Source of the DNA: Rhizobacter sp.
Lineage (GTDB): Bacteria > Pseudomonadota > Gammaproteobacteria > Burkholderiales > Burkholderiaceae
NCBI GenBank assembly: GCA_014379885.1
Contig: JACMKW010000055.1
Coordinates: 1 to 14,607, forward strand
DNA: 14,607 nt
Direction: 5' to 3'
The position numbers and the translations under genes are program-made. The notes beneath the pieces were generated by a model, which saw nothing but the letters and a program-made list of their open reading frames with translations, ran no database searches and was not told the origin of the DNA. This document shows positions 7,772 to 14,573 of the stretch, in pieces (positions within the stretch are counted from its first letter, which is position 1; the number at the start of each line of letters is the position of its first letter).

Positions 7772-8016
7772 GTGGCGCCCTTGCTTGGCTCGGCCACCCC
7801 ATGCGCCTCTTCGATCACCAACCTGCAGCCCATGGCCGCCACGATGCGTGAGATCTGGTCGAAGCTCGTCACCCCCGGTGCGGCCTCGATGCGGGCGATG
7901 CGTTTCTGGTTGACGCCCATCAGCTCACCCAGCTGTGCCTGGGTCAGCTGGCGTGATTGGCGCAGGGCGCGCAGCACGCTGCGCAGTTGCGGGGGGGTGT
8001 CGACTGGGTATTTCAT
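7765..8016 (-). CDS. hipB: HipB-type Xre-family antitoxin and repressor
   Basis: An 83-residue helix-turn-helix protein that should neutralise HipA and repress its own operon. The Xre/Cro HTH spans about residues 12-66: LRALRQSRQLTQAQLGELMG, then VNQKRIARIE as recognition helix region and TSFDQISRIVAAMG as the following helices. The ATG at 8016 is preferred because GAGG lies eight bases upstream (8025-8028). A longer reading from ATG 8052 would add 12 residues (VNLENYFEVVS…) encoded by the operator and promoter region, with no Shine-Dalgarno. The stop codon overlaps the hipA start. A short tail after the HTH (about 67-83, EEAHGVAEPSKGATW) may contact HipA, as the HipB C terminus does in E. 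coli; that is inference. Confidence 0.92.
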   Translation of the reverse strand: MKYPVDTPPQLRSVLRALRQSRQLTQAQLGELMGVNQKRIARIEAAPGVTSFDQISRIVAAMGCRLVIEEAHGVAEPSKGATW

Positions 8017-8019
8017 GCT

Positions 8020-8091
8020 GACTACCTCAAAGTAGTTTTCCAAATTTACCATTTTAAAGTAGTTTTCTCAAGAAACTACTTAAAGGTAGTT
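8020..8091. promoter_or_regulatory. Three operator-like repeats at hipBA, 27 bp period
   Basis: GTAGTT occurs at 8032-8037, 8059-8064 and 8086-8091, exactly 27 bases apart. The outer sites are palindromes: ACTAC-6-GTAGT at 8021-8036 and AACTAC-TTAAAG-GTAGTT at 8074-8091. The middle site keeps only the right arm, but its flanking 12-mer AAAGTAGTTTTC is identical to that of the first site. The sites lie downstream of the predicted transcription start (and over the hipB Shine-Dalgarno), between -35 and -10, and just upstream of -35. This is the expected arrangement for cooperative HipB or HipAB repression; binding itself is inferred. Confidence 0.7.
8043..8071 (-). promoter_or_regulatory. Putative sigma-70 promoter of hipBA
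   Basis: Read on the minus strand, TTGAGA (8071-8066) matches five of six -35 consensus bases. After an exact 17-base spacer comes TAAATT (8048-8043), matching four of six -10 bases. Transcription would begin near 8036, about 20 bases before the hipB ATG. The region is AT-rich against a GC-rich background. The promoter is interleaved with the three operator-like repeats, which supports autorepression. Confidence 0.6.
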
Positions 8092-8175
8092 ACCTGTCGG
8101 CCCGGGAAAGCTCGCGCTGCGTGCTCAGGCATCGCGCGCTACCATGCCCGCAACCCCGCTGGAGCCCCAAAACCG

Positions 8176-9171
8176 ATGGACAGCCTCGACCTCCAAGTCT
8201 TGACCCAGGCACGCCAATGGCATGCTGATGGCCACCCCGTTCGGCTGGTCACCGTGATCGAAACCTGGGGCTCGGCGCCACGCCCGCCCGGCGCACTGTT
8301 GGCCATGCGCGGCGATGGCTTGGTGGTGGGCTCGGTGTCGGGCGGCTGCGTTGAAGACGACCTGATCGAACGTGTGCGTGGCGGTGATAAGGTGAACCAG
8401 CCCTCGCTCGTTACCTACGGCGTCACCAAGGAAGAAGCGGCCCGTTTTGGCCTGCCTTGCGGCGGCAACCTGCGCCTGGTGCAAGAACCGCTGAAAGACA
8501 CTGCCTGGATCGACGAAGTGCTGGCCCGCACCCAACGCCACGAACTCGTGGCGCGCCGGCTCGACCTGTCCACCGGCCAGGTGACGGTGGAGGCCGCTTC
8601 GCGCAGTGAAACCTTCAGCTTCGATGGGCACACCTTGCGCGCCCTCTTCGGCCCCCGCTGGCGCATGCTGGTGATCGGCGCGGGGCAGCTGTCTCGGGTG
8701 CTCGCGCAAATGGCGCTCGCACTCGACTTCGAAGTCATCTGCTGCGACCCACGCGAGGAATACCACCTCACCTGGGATGTGCCTGGCACCACCTTCAGCC
8801 GCAACATGCCCGACGACCTGGTGCTCGAACTGCAGCTCGACCCGCACAGCGCCGTGGTGGCCGTGACCCACGACCCCAAGCTCGACGACATGGCCTTGCT
8901 GGAGGCCCTCAAATCACCCGCGTTCTACGTGGGCGCCCTGGGCTCGCGCAGCAACACCGCCAAGCGCAAGGAGCGGCTCGCACTGTTCGATTTGTCGCTG
9001 CAAGAGATCAACCGTTTGCATGGCCCCATCGGGCTTGACCTGGGCGGGCGCACACCGGCCGAGATTGCGGTGTCGATCCTGGCGGAGATCGTCGCGGTGC
9101 GTCATGGGGTGGTGCTGTCGCAGAAGAAGCCTGTGGCTTCGTCGGCGGCCTGCGACACGCGCTCTGCATGA
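8176..9171 (+). CDS. xdhC: XdhC/CoxI family molybdoenzyme accessory protein
   Basis: A 331-residue protein of the XdhC/CoxI family. Members help insert sulfurated molybdenum cofactor into xanthine dehydrogenase-type or aldehyde/CO dehydrogenase-type enzymes in the cytoplasm. The N-terminal XdhC_CoxI domain shows GSAPRPPGA (32-40), SVSGGCVE (53-60, Cys58) and FGLPCGG (91-97, Cys95). The C-terminal Rossmann domain starts with VIGAGQLSRVLA (166-177) and carries THDPKLDD (231-238), GALGSRSNTAKRKERL (253-268) and GLDLGGRTPAEIAVSILAEI (286-305). ATG 8176 is chosen because the family begins just before the helix LQVLTQARQW. GGAG lies 11 bases upstream, rather far. The same frame is open upstream to 7957 but would cross the hipBA operators and hipB. 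No molybdoenzyme subunit gene lies in the window, so the client enzyme is unknown. The symbol is a family name. Confidence 0.85.
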   Translation: MDSLDLQVLTQARQWHADGHPVRLVTVIETWGSAPRPPGALLAMRGDGLVVGSVSGGCVEDDLIERVRGGDKVNQPSLVTYGVTKEEAARFGLPCGGNLRLVQEPLKDTAWIDEVLARTQRHELVARRLDLSTGQVTVEAASRSETFSFDGHTLRALFGPRWRMLVIGAGQLSRVLAQMALALDFEVICCDPREEYHLTWDVPGTTFSRNMPDDLVLELQLDPHSAVVAVTHDPKLDDMALLEALKSPAFYVGALGSRSNTAKRKERLALFDLSLQEINRLHGPIGLDLGGRTPAEIAVSILAEIVAVRHGVVLSQKKPVASSAACDTRSA

Positions 9172-9174
9172 GGA

Positions 9175-9285
9175 AACCGCTCAGCCTGATCCTTCGATAC
9201 CTCAGGACAGGGTACGCATCCGCGTATCGAAGGCCCGTGTCGTGCTGGCGTCGAGCGGGGCTTCGATACCCCAGCCTGAGCGGTT
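9175..9285. repeat. Nested inverted-repeat element between xdhC and aat
   Basis: The outer arms AACCGCTCAG (9175-9184) and CTGAGCGGTT (9276-9285) are perfect reverse complements. Inside, CCTTCGATAC (9191-9200) and GTATCGAAGG (9224-9233) form a second perfect 10-bp inverted pair. A third TTCGATAC copy lies at 9262-9269. The element fills most of the 135-base gap and starts four bases after the xdhC stop. It resembles the dispersed intergenic palindromic repeats common in Burkholderiales genomes. It could fold as a branched RNA and may also end xdhC transcription, but no T-run follows. Confidence 0.65.
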
Positions 9286-9306
9286 GTTAGTGCAGCGAGG
9301 CTTCGC

Positions 9307-10086
9307 ATGATCCCGTGGCTGCGCCACCCGCTCGACCCGCTGCCCGACACGCGGCTGGCGCTTCCCGCCGACTCTGACGCGCCCGGCCTGCTGGCGGCAG
9401 GCGGCGAGCTCACGCCGCAGCGCCTGGCCGAGGCCTACGGCAAAGGTGTCTTCCCCTGGTACAGCGAGGGCCAGCCCATTCTGTGGTGGTCGCCCGACCC
9501 GCGCATGGTGTTGTTTGTGGACGAGTTCAAGGTCTCGCGCTCGCTGCGCAAAACCGCCCGGCACTTTGCCTACGACAAACGCTGCGAGATCCGCATCGAC
9601 AGCGCGTTTCGCCGCGTCATCACCGCCTGCGCCAGTACGCCGCGCGACGGCCAGGCCGGCACGTGGATCGTGCGGGAGATGATCGACGCCTACTGCGATT
9701 GGCATGCGCTGGGCACGGTGCACAGCTTCGAAACCTGGATCGACGGCCAACTGGTCGGCGGCCTGTACGGCATCAACCTGGGCCACATGTTTTTCGGCGA
9801 ATCCATGTTTTCGCACCGAACCGATGCGTCCAAACTCGCCATGGCCGCACTGGTGTGCTTTTGTCGCACCCATGGCATCGCCCTGATCGACTGCCAACAA
9901 CGCACCGGACACCTGGAATCGTTGGGTGGGCGCGAGATCCCGCGCAGCGAATTCGAGGCGCTCATCACCCCACGTATCAGGGAGCCGGCCATTGCCGATT
10001 GGACCTATCATCCCGCCATGTGGGCGCAGCTCGAAGCCGGCAATACAGACGCCGGCAACACGCCCACCCAGGAACCTGGCACGTGA
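9307..10086 (+). CDS. aat: Leucyl/phenylalanyl-tRNA--protein transferase
   Basis: A 259-residue cytoplasmic enzyme that moves Leu or Phe from its tRNA to proteins with N-terminal Lys or Arg, marking them for ClpS/ClpAP degradation. Family motifs are plain: the FPxP/GL-type start ([20 protein letters not shown], about 27-46), [22 protein letters not shown] (about 48-69), [11 protein letters not shown] (about 119-129), HSFETW and [19 protein letters not shown] (about 155-173), SKLAMAALV and [21 protein letters not shown]. Length and order match the family. The start ATG 9307 is preceded by GCGAGG at 9295-9300, about six bases upstream. It shares a 4-nt stop/start overlap with bpt, the other N-degron transferase. 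Confidence 0.96.
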   Translation: MIPWLRHPLDPLPDTRLALPADSDAPGLLAAGGELTPQRLAEAYGKGVFPWYSEGQPILWWSPDPRMVLFVDEFKVSRSLRKTARHFAYDKRCEIRIDSAFRRVITACASTPRDGQAGTWIVREMIDAYCDWHALGTVHSFETWIDGQLVGGLYGINLGHMFFGESMFSHRTDASKLAMAALVCFCRTHGIALIDCQQRTGHLESLGGREIPRSEFEALITPRIREPAIADWTYHPAMWAQLEAGNTDAGNTPTQEPGT

Positions 10087-10823
10087 CCCACCCGAAAGAG
10101 CTTCCGCTCTCGTCGATCCAGTTCTACGCCACCGCGCCCTACCCGTGCAGCTACATCGCGGGTCGCATGGCGCGCTCGCAGGTGGCCACGCCCAGCCACC
10201 TCATTCATGCTGACGCCTACTCAGGCTTGGTGGCCAACGGCTTTCGCCGCAGCGGCATGTTCACCTACCGCCCGTTTTGCGATGGCTGCCGCGCCTGCGT
10301 GCCACTGCGCATTCCGGTCAAGAATTTCGAGCCCACACGCAGCCAACGCCGGGCGCTGAAGCAGCACGCCAACTTGCAGGCCCGTGTGCTGCGCCTGTGC
10401 TTCGTGCCCGAGCATTACCAGCTCTACCTGCGTTACCAGGCCGGCCGCCACAGCGGCGGCGGCATGGACAACGACAGCGTTGACCAGTACACCCAGTTCC
10501 TGCTGCAAAGCCGTGTCAACTCACGGCTGGTGGAGTTTCGTGAGCCGTCGGTCGATGGCACGCTGGGCGCGCTGAAGATGGTGTCGATCCTCGACATCCT
10601 GAACGACGGGCTGTCGGCGGTCTACACCTTCTACGAACCCGAAGAGCGCACCAGCTACGGCACCTACAACGTGATGTGGCAGATCGAGCAGACCAAACTG
10701 CTCAAGCTGCGCCACGTGTACCTGGGCTACTGGATCGGCGAGAGCGACAAGATGTCGTACAAGGCGCAGTTCAGGCCGCACGAGTTGCTGGTGAACGAGC
10801 GCTGGGTGCCGGCTGAGGCCTGA
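10083..10823 (+). CDS. bpt: Aspartate/glutamate leucyltransferase (arginyltransferase family)
   Basis: A 246-residue enzyme that transfers Leu to proteins with N-terminal Asp or Glu, the second arm of the bacterial N-degron pathway. The GTG at 10083 is chosen because it gives the typical N terminus [20 protein letters not shown], overlaps the aat TGA as GTGA, and has AGGAA eight bases upstream (10070-10074). Motifs: APYPCSYI (about 17-24), [26 protein letters not shown] (about 53-78, cysteine-rich N-terminal region of ATE enzymes), [25 protein letters not shown] (about 115-130), [25 protein letters not shown] (about 177-201) and [21 protein letters not shown]. The frame remains open upstream to 9483, but that part is antiparallel to no known motif and simply underlies aat. 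Confidence 0.96.
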   Translation: MTHPKELPLSSIQFYATAPYPCSYIAGRMARSQVATPSHLIHADAYSGLVANGFRRSGMFTYRPFCDGCRACVPLRIPVKNFEPTRSQRRALKQHANLQARVLRLCFVPEHYQLYLRYQAGRHSGGGMDNDSVDQYTQFLLQSRVNSRLVEFREPSVDGTLGALKMVSILDILNDGLSAVYTFYEPEERTSYGTYNVMWQIEQTKLLKLRHVYLGYWIGESDKMSYKAQFRPHELLVNERWVPAEA

Positions 10824-10837
10824 ACCCCGCATGGTGT

Positions 10838-10861
10838 GATCCGCATCAAGCGATGCGGATC
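10838..10861. terminator. Perfect hairpin overlapping the end of the Lrp-family gene
   Basis: GATCCGCATC (10838-10847) and GATGCGGATC (10852-10861) form a perfect 10-bp stem with the four-base loop AAGC. It sits 14 bases after the bpt stop and covers the last codons and stop of the convergent regulator gene. A bidirectional terminator is the natural reading, although no T-run is present on either strand. Confidence 0.5.
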
Positions 10862-11337
10862 GGCAGCTGCAAGCCCACTTTCACGCGCTCCAGCACCACC
10901 GAGGTGGTGAAGCTGCGCACATTGCCATCGGCCAACAGAGCCTCTCGCGTGAAAGCTTCATACGCGGCCATGTCTTTACAGTTCACGATGAGCATGAAGT
11001 CAGCCTGGCCGGTGACGTAGTAACACTGCTGCACCTCGTCGTATTGGCTCACGCGGCTCCTGAACCGGTCGACACCGTTGCCACTTTCGCGATCCAGCTC
11101 TACCGCCACCAGGCAGGTGACGGCAAGACCCACGGCGGCCGGGTCGATCTGCCCCGCTTCGTTCTGGATGACGCCCGTTTCACGCAGGCGCTTGAGCCGC
11201 CTCTGAACGGCCGCAGCCGACAAGCCAACCTCGGCGGCGATGGCCTCGGCCGGGGTTCGCGAGCTGCGTTGGTACCGATCCAGAATCTTCAAGTCGAGCT
11301 TGTCGAGCGCATCTCGATCCGCGGTAGGCGTGGCCAT
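10846..11337 (-). CDS. Lrp/AsnC family transcriptional regulator
   Basis: A 163-residue DNA-binding regulator of the feast/famine family, which typically senses an amino acid or related metabolite. An N-terminal winged HTH spans about 10-60, with LDKLDLKILDRYQRS, the helix pair AEAIAAEVGLSAAAVQRRLKRL and then ETGVI. The C-terminal RAM/AsnC ligand-binding domain spans about 66-155, with VTCLVAVEL, the helix FRSRVSQYDEVQQCYYVTGQADFMLIV and TSVVLERVK. The ATG at 11337 has GGA six bases upstream. A start at 11361 (171 residues) is possible but lacks a ribosome site. The gene is divergent from a VOC-family gene, so that gene is a candidate target besides itself. The effector is unknown. Confidence 0.9.
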   Translation of the reverse strand: MATPTADRDALDKLDLKILDRYQRSSRTPAEAIAAEVGLSAAAVQRRLKRLRETGVIQNEAGQIDPAAVGLAVTCLVAVELDRESGNGVDRFRSRVSQYDEVQQCYYVTGQADFMLIVNCKDMAAYEAFTREALLADGNVRSFTTSVVLERVKVGLQLPIRIA

Positions 11338-11434
11338 GTTTTGTCCGTCGTTTGGCCGCATTTGGCGAGCCCGATTTGCGGCATGTCTGCGGGCCGGTAT
11401 TCCTAGAATTCCTGTTCCGCAGGAGGCACCCGAG
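11338..11434. promoter_or_regulatory. Divergent promoter region of the Lrp-like and VOC genes
   Basis: This 97-base divergent spacer includes TAGAAT at 11404-11409, five of six matches to a -10 box for the VOC gene, without a good -35. ATTC-CTA-GAAT (11399-11409) is a small palindrome overlapping that box and could be an operator half for the Lrp-like protein. AGGAGG at 11421-11426 is a consensus Shine-Dalgarno for the VOC gene. Promoter and operator calls are tentative. Confidence 0.35.
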
Positions 11435-11800
11435 ATGATTGATCATATTGATTTGTACGTGGCCAACTTGGCCCGCACCCGCGCGTTTTTTCAAACGGCA
11501 CTCGCCCCGCTGGGCTACGCACTGCATGCCGAGGGCACGGCACTGGGTTTCGGCGTGCAGCCCGACCAGCTCGATTTCTGGGTGCGCGAAGGTGGCCCAT
11601 CAGTGCCTTGCCCGCACGTTGCGTTCCGCTGCGAAAGCCGGCCCGTGGTCGAGTCGGCCTACCAGCAGGCCTTGCTGGCGGGAGGCGTACGCATCAACGA
11701 ACCCAAACTCATGCCCCACATCCACGCGAGCTACTACGCTGCTTTCGTTCGTGACCCGGACGGCCACAACATCGAGTTCGCCTGCCACAGCAGCCATTGA
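11435..11800 (+). CDS. VOC (glyoxalase/bleomycin-resistance fold) family protein
   Basis: A 121-residue protein of the vicinal oxygen chelate superfamily, comprising two beta-alpha-beta-beta-beta modules. The start begins MIDHIDLYV with His4 in the usual first metal-ligand position. His61 (PHVAF) opens the second module, and Glu114 (DGHNIEF) fits the last ligand. Spacing and length agree with small glyoxalase-like enzymes. The start at 11435 has a consensus AGGAGG eight bases upstream; the longer open frame from 11240 overlaps the divergent regulator. Substrate is not readable: lyase, dioxygenase or binding roles are all possible. Divergent pairing with the Lrp/AsnC regulator suggests shared control. 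Confidence 0.88.
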   Translation: MIDHIDLYVANLARTRAFFQTALAPLGYALHAEGTALGFGVQPDQLDFWVREGGPSVPCPHVAFRCESRPVVESAYQQALLAGGVRINEPKLMPHIHASYYAAFVRDPDGHNIEFACHSSH

Positions 11801-11823
11801 TCAAACTGCGCACCCAGTGATCA
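11798..11823. terminator. Possible hairpin between convergent VOC and dctM genes
   Basis: TGATCA at 11798-11803 can pair with TGATCA at 11818-11823. Inside, CTG (11806-11808) can pair with CAG (11815-11817) after a two-base AA bulge. The stem covers both stop codons of the convergent genes, which lie 20 bases apart. The stem is short and there is no T-run, so a terminator role is only suggestive. Confidence 0.3.
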
Positions 11824-13116
11824 CTTGCCGGCATAGCCCATCGCCTGCGGCAACCACAGCACGGTCTGCGGGAAGAGCGTGATGATCAGCAGCGCCACGA
11901 TCAGCACGCCAATGAAGATCCAGCTCTCGCGGATCATCTCCTTGAGCGGCACGCCGGCCAGCGCATTGATCACGAACAGCAGCATGCCAAACGGTGGCGT
12001 CACCATGCCGATCATCATGTTGACAACCACCATCACGCCGAAGTGCACCAAGTCGACACCCAGCAGGCGCGCCGTGGGCAGCAGAATCGGCACCAGCACC
12101 AGCAGCATGATGGAGGTGTCGAGAAAGCAGCCCAGCACCAGGAACAGCAGGTTCACGCCGAGCAGAAAACCCAGCGGCGAGAGGCTGAAGGTGTTGAGCC
12201 AGGCCGCCAGCGCGGCCGGCACGTTCTCGGCGGCAAACGCGTAGTTGATGAAAAAGGCCGCGGCCACGATCAGCGTGACCGAGGCGCTCGACTTCGACGA
12301 CTCCAGCAGTACCTCGTAGAAGCGGCGCAGATCCAGCGCGCGGTACACCACCGTCGCGAGAAAGAGCGCATACAAGGCCGCCACCGCAGCCGCCTCGGTC
12401 GGCGTGAAGATGCCGGTGTAGATGCCGCCCAGCAGCACGATTGGCAACGAGATCGGCAAGGCACCGCGCAACAGCACCTGCGGCAACTCTTTCAACGGCA
12501 ACGCCTTGCCACGCGGCAGGTTGCGGCGCTTGGCCACCACCTGCACGCCGACCATCAGCGCCGCAGCCATCAGCAGGCCGGGGATCACGCCGCCGAGAAA
12601 CAGGGCGCCCACCGAGGTGTCAGACACCAGCGCATAGATCACCAGCGGAATCGAGGGCGGAATGATCGGCCCGATGGTGGCCGAGGCCGCCACGATCGCG
12701 CCTGCAAAGGCGGGCGAGTAGCCGTGCTTGGTCATCGCGCGGATGCTCACCAGGCCGGGGCCGGCGGCGTCGGCAATGGCGCTGCCGCTCATGCCCGAGA
12801 AGATCACGCTTGCAATGATGTCGACCTGCGCCAGCCCGCCGCGCAGGCGTCCCACCAGCACCTGAGCAAACTCGAACAGGCGGTCGCTGATGGTTCCGGA
12901 GTTCATGATGCCGGCCGCAAAGATGAAGAGCGGCACGGCGAGCAGGACGTAGCTGCTGTACAGGCCGTTGAGCACCTGTTCGGCCACCAGGCCCACGTCT
13001 TGGCCCTTCACCAGCAGGTAGGCGATGCCGCTGGCCAACATGCCAAAACCGATGGGCAGACGCAGCAGCAGCGTCACAAAGAGCATGCCAAGCAGCACTG
13101 TCAAGGCGAGGCTCAC
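11821..13116 (-). CDS. dctM: TRAP transporter large permease subunit (DctM type)
   Basis: A 431-residue inner-membrane protein that forms the ion-driven transport channel of a tripartite TRAP importer. It is hydrophobic throughout, with about a dozen membrane segments. Family marks are LPIGFGMLASGIAYLL near the N terminus, GLVSIRAMTKHGYSPAFAGA, the signature GPIIPPSIPLVIYA, TPTEAAAVAALYALF, and near the C terminus VVVNMMIGMVTPPFGMLLFV. The GTG at 13116 is chosen: it overlaps the dctQ TGA as GTGA and has GGGAG eight bases upstream. A TTG at 13131 would add five residues without a comparable ribosome site. It is the last gene of the dctP-dctQ-dctM operon. Confidence 0.93.
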   Translation of the reverse strand: MSLALTVLLGMLFVTLLLRLPIGFGMLASGIAYLLVKGQDVGLVAEQVLNGLYSSYVLLAVPLFIFAAGIMNSGTISDRLFEFAQVLVGRLRGGLAQVDIIASVIFSGMSGSAIADAAGPGLVSIRAMTKHGYSPAFAGAIVAASATIGPIIPPSIPLVIYALVSDTSVGALFLGGVIPGLLMAAALMVGVQVVAKRRNLPRGKALPLKELPQVLLRGALPISLPIVLLGGIYTGIFTPTEAAAVAALYALFLATVVYRALDLRRFYEVLLESSKSSASVTLIVAAAFFINYAFAAENVPAALAAWLNTFSLSPLGFLLGVNLLFLVLGCFLDTSIMLLVLVPILLPTARLLGVDLVHFGVMVVVNMMIGMVTPPFGMLLFVINALAGVPLKEMIRESWIFIGVLIVALLIITLFPQTVLWLPQAMGYAGK

Positions 13117-13583
13117 AGCGCTTGCTCCCAATCACGCGACAACAGGCGCCAGGCCTTGCGCAGGTACATCACCACCATCGCCAGCACGAAGAGCAGGAAG
13201 GGGGCGAACACGATGGAAAACGGCACGCCCAGCACCGCAGTCGGCTCGCGGTGCATGAAGCGCACGTAGTCGAAGGCGTAGGGCAGCAGCACACCCATCA
13301 GGCCCGCCATCAGCACCGCGCCCAGCAGTGCCATCACGCGCTGGCCCTGCTTCGGCAAGGCGGCGTAGACCAGGTCGAACATGACGTGCTCACGCTCTTT
13401 CAGCAGCACGGCCGCCGACCAGAACACCATCGCGATGTACAGAATCACCACCAGCTCGTCTGACCAGGCGAGCGGGCGATCGAACAGAAAGCGCGCGCCC
13501 ACCTGGAGCACAAAGGTGAGAAACAGCAGTGCGAAGAGGGTCGCCGCGACGGCCTGCGCCACCCGCTCAAGATGCCGGCGCAT
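13113..13583 (-). CDS. dctQ: TRAP transporter small permease subunit (DctQ type)
   Basis: A 156-residue inner-membrane protein, the small subunit that partners DctM. Four membrane segments are visible at about 10-30, 43-61, 82-104 and 119-141. The conserved family segment RFLFDRPLAWSDELVVILYI (31-50) with the WSDE motif is present, followed by KEREHVMFDLV (62-72). Length is typical. Its ATG lies three bases after the dctP stop and its own stop overlaps the dctM start, showing tight coupling. Confidence 0.92.
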   Translation of the reverse strand: MRRHLERVAQAVAATLFALLFLTFVLQVGARFLFDRPLAWSDELVVILYIAMVFWSAAVLLKEREHVMFDLVYAALPKQGQRVMALLGAVLMAGLMGVLLPYAFDYVRFMHREPTAVLGVPFSIVFAPFLLFVLAMVVMYLRKAWRLLSRDWEQAL

Positions 13584-13586
13584 GCC

Positions 13587-14573
13587 CTACTTCAACGCGT
13601 TGATGCGGTCCAGCAGACCGGCAGGCCAGGTCTTGGCTTGTTCGGAGGCCAGGTACTTGGCCTGCACCGCCTTGCGGAAGGCGTCGACATCTGGGGTGGT
13701 GACCTGCAGGCCTTCTTTTTTGAAAAAGTCGATCAACTGGGCTTCGTCTTGAATGCGGTTGTCGTCGTTGTACTTCGCGGCCGCCAAAGCCGCGGCGCGG
13801 ATCTTGGTTTGCTGCTCCGGCGTGAGCGCCTTCCAGGTCTTGCTGGCGATGGTGATGAAGAGGCCATCGACCAGGTGGCTGGTAAGCACGATCTGCTTCG
13901 TCACTTCATGGAACTTGGCCGAGCGCACCGTGGGCAAAGGGTTGTCTTCGCCGTCGATGGTGCCGGTCTTGAGCGCCAGGTACACCTCGCCAAACGCCAT
14001 GGGCGTGGCGGTGGCGCCCAGCGCCTCGCCGAGGAACAGCCACTCCTTGGTGGCTGGCATGCGCAGCTTCACGCCTTTCAGGTCAGCCGGTGTCTCTACC
14101 TTGCGCGGCTCGCGCAAGGCCAGCTGGCGGGTGCCGAGATAGGCCACGTTGAGCAGCTGCACATCCATCTTGGCCGCCACCGCCTTGGCAAGCTCGTCGC
14201 CGATGGGGCCGTTGAACACTTTCTTCAAATGCGCCGGGTCGCGAATCAAATAGCCAGCGGTGTAGATCGCGTACTCGGGCAGGATCTTGGCAATGTCTTG
14301 CGCCGACATGGCCGCCATCTCCAGGCTGCCCCGCGCCATGGCGGTGGATTCGGCACCCTGCTTGAAGAGCGCGCCGTTCAGGTGGATCTGCACGTCGAAC
14401 TGGCCGGGCGCCGATTTCTCCAACTCGTCCTTGAACACCGTCCACATCTTGGCGTGCCAGTCTTCGGTGACGGCGGGCGTGGAGATGCGCAGCTGGGTCT
14501 TGGTCTGGGCCATGGCTGCGCCAGCCATGCAAAGGCCCAGCAGCACGGCAGAAAGAATGCGACGGCGAGTCAT
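13587..14573 (-). CDS. dctP: TRAP transporter periplasmic substrate-binding protein (DctP type)
   Basis: A 328-residue solute receptor that captures the substrate, usually a carboxylate, and delivers it to DctQM. An N-terminal signal peptide is clear: three arginines, a hydrophobic core, and a cleavage site after AMA (residue 22). Family features are the early strand LRISTPAV, GTRQ with Arg149, KGVKLRMP with Arg171, the conserved arginine that normally pairs with the substrate carboxylate, and PMAFGEVYLALKTGTIDGEDNPL (191-213). The ATG at 14573 has GGAG five bases upstream. It is the first gene of the operon; only 34 bases upstream are in the window, so promoter and regulator are out of view. 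The substrate cannot be named from sequence alone. Confidence 0.94.
   Translation of the reverse strand: MTRRRILSAVLLGLCMAGAAMAQTKTQLRISTPAVTEDWHAKMWTVFKDELEKSAPGQFDVQIHLNGALFKQGAESTAMARGSLEMAAMSAQDIAKILPEYAIYTAGYLIRDPAHLKKVFNGPIGDELAKAVAAKMDVQLLNVAYLGTRQLALREPRKVETPADLKGVKLRMPATKEWLFLGEALGATATPMAFGEVYLALKTGTIDGEDNPLPTVRSAKFHEVTKQIVLTSHLVDGLFITIASKTWKALTPEQQTKIRAAALAAAKYNDDNRIQDEAQLIDFFKKEGLQVTTPDVDAFRKAVQAKYLASEQAKTWPAGLLDRINALK

Noticed and set aside
8017..8052. N-terminal extension of HipB from ATG 8052
   Set aside because: The extra codons fall on the operator and predicted promoter, and no ribosome site precedes 8052, whereas GAGG precedes 8016.
8020..8091. Short CRISPR-like array
   Set aside because: Only three 6-12 base matches at 27 bp and inside a promoter; repeat and spacer lengths do not fit CRISPR.
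8125..8871. 248-residue minus-strand open frame opposite xdhC
   Set aside because: It has no motif and lies wholly under a well-supported gene.
9483..10082. Upstream extension of bpt within aat
   Set aside because: The extended part is R/H/P-rich shadow sequence; the family N terminus begins exactly at GTG 10083 with a Shine-Dalgarno.
13117..13131. TTG start for dctM at 13131
   Set aside because: The GTG at 13116 has a well-placed GGGAG and the usual 4-nt overlap with dctQ.
12043..13269. 408-residue open frame on the plus strand
   Set aside because: It is antisense to dctM and dctQ, with low-complexity Q/R/H composition typical of the reverse complement of membrane-protein codons.
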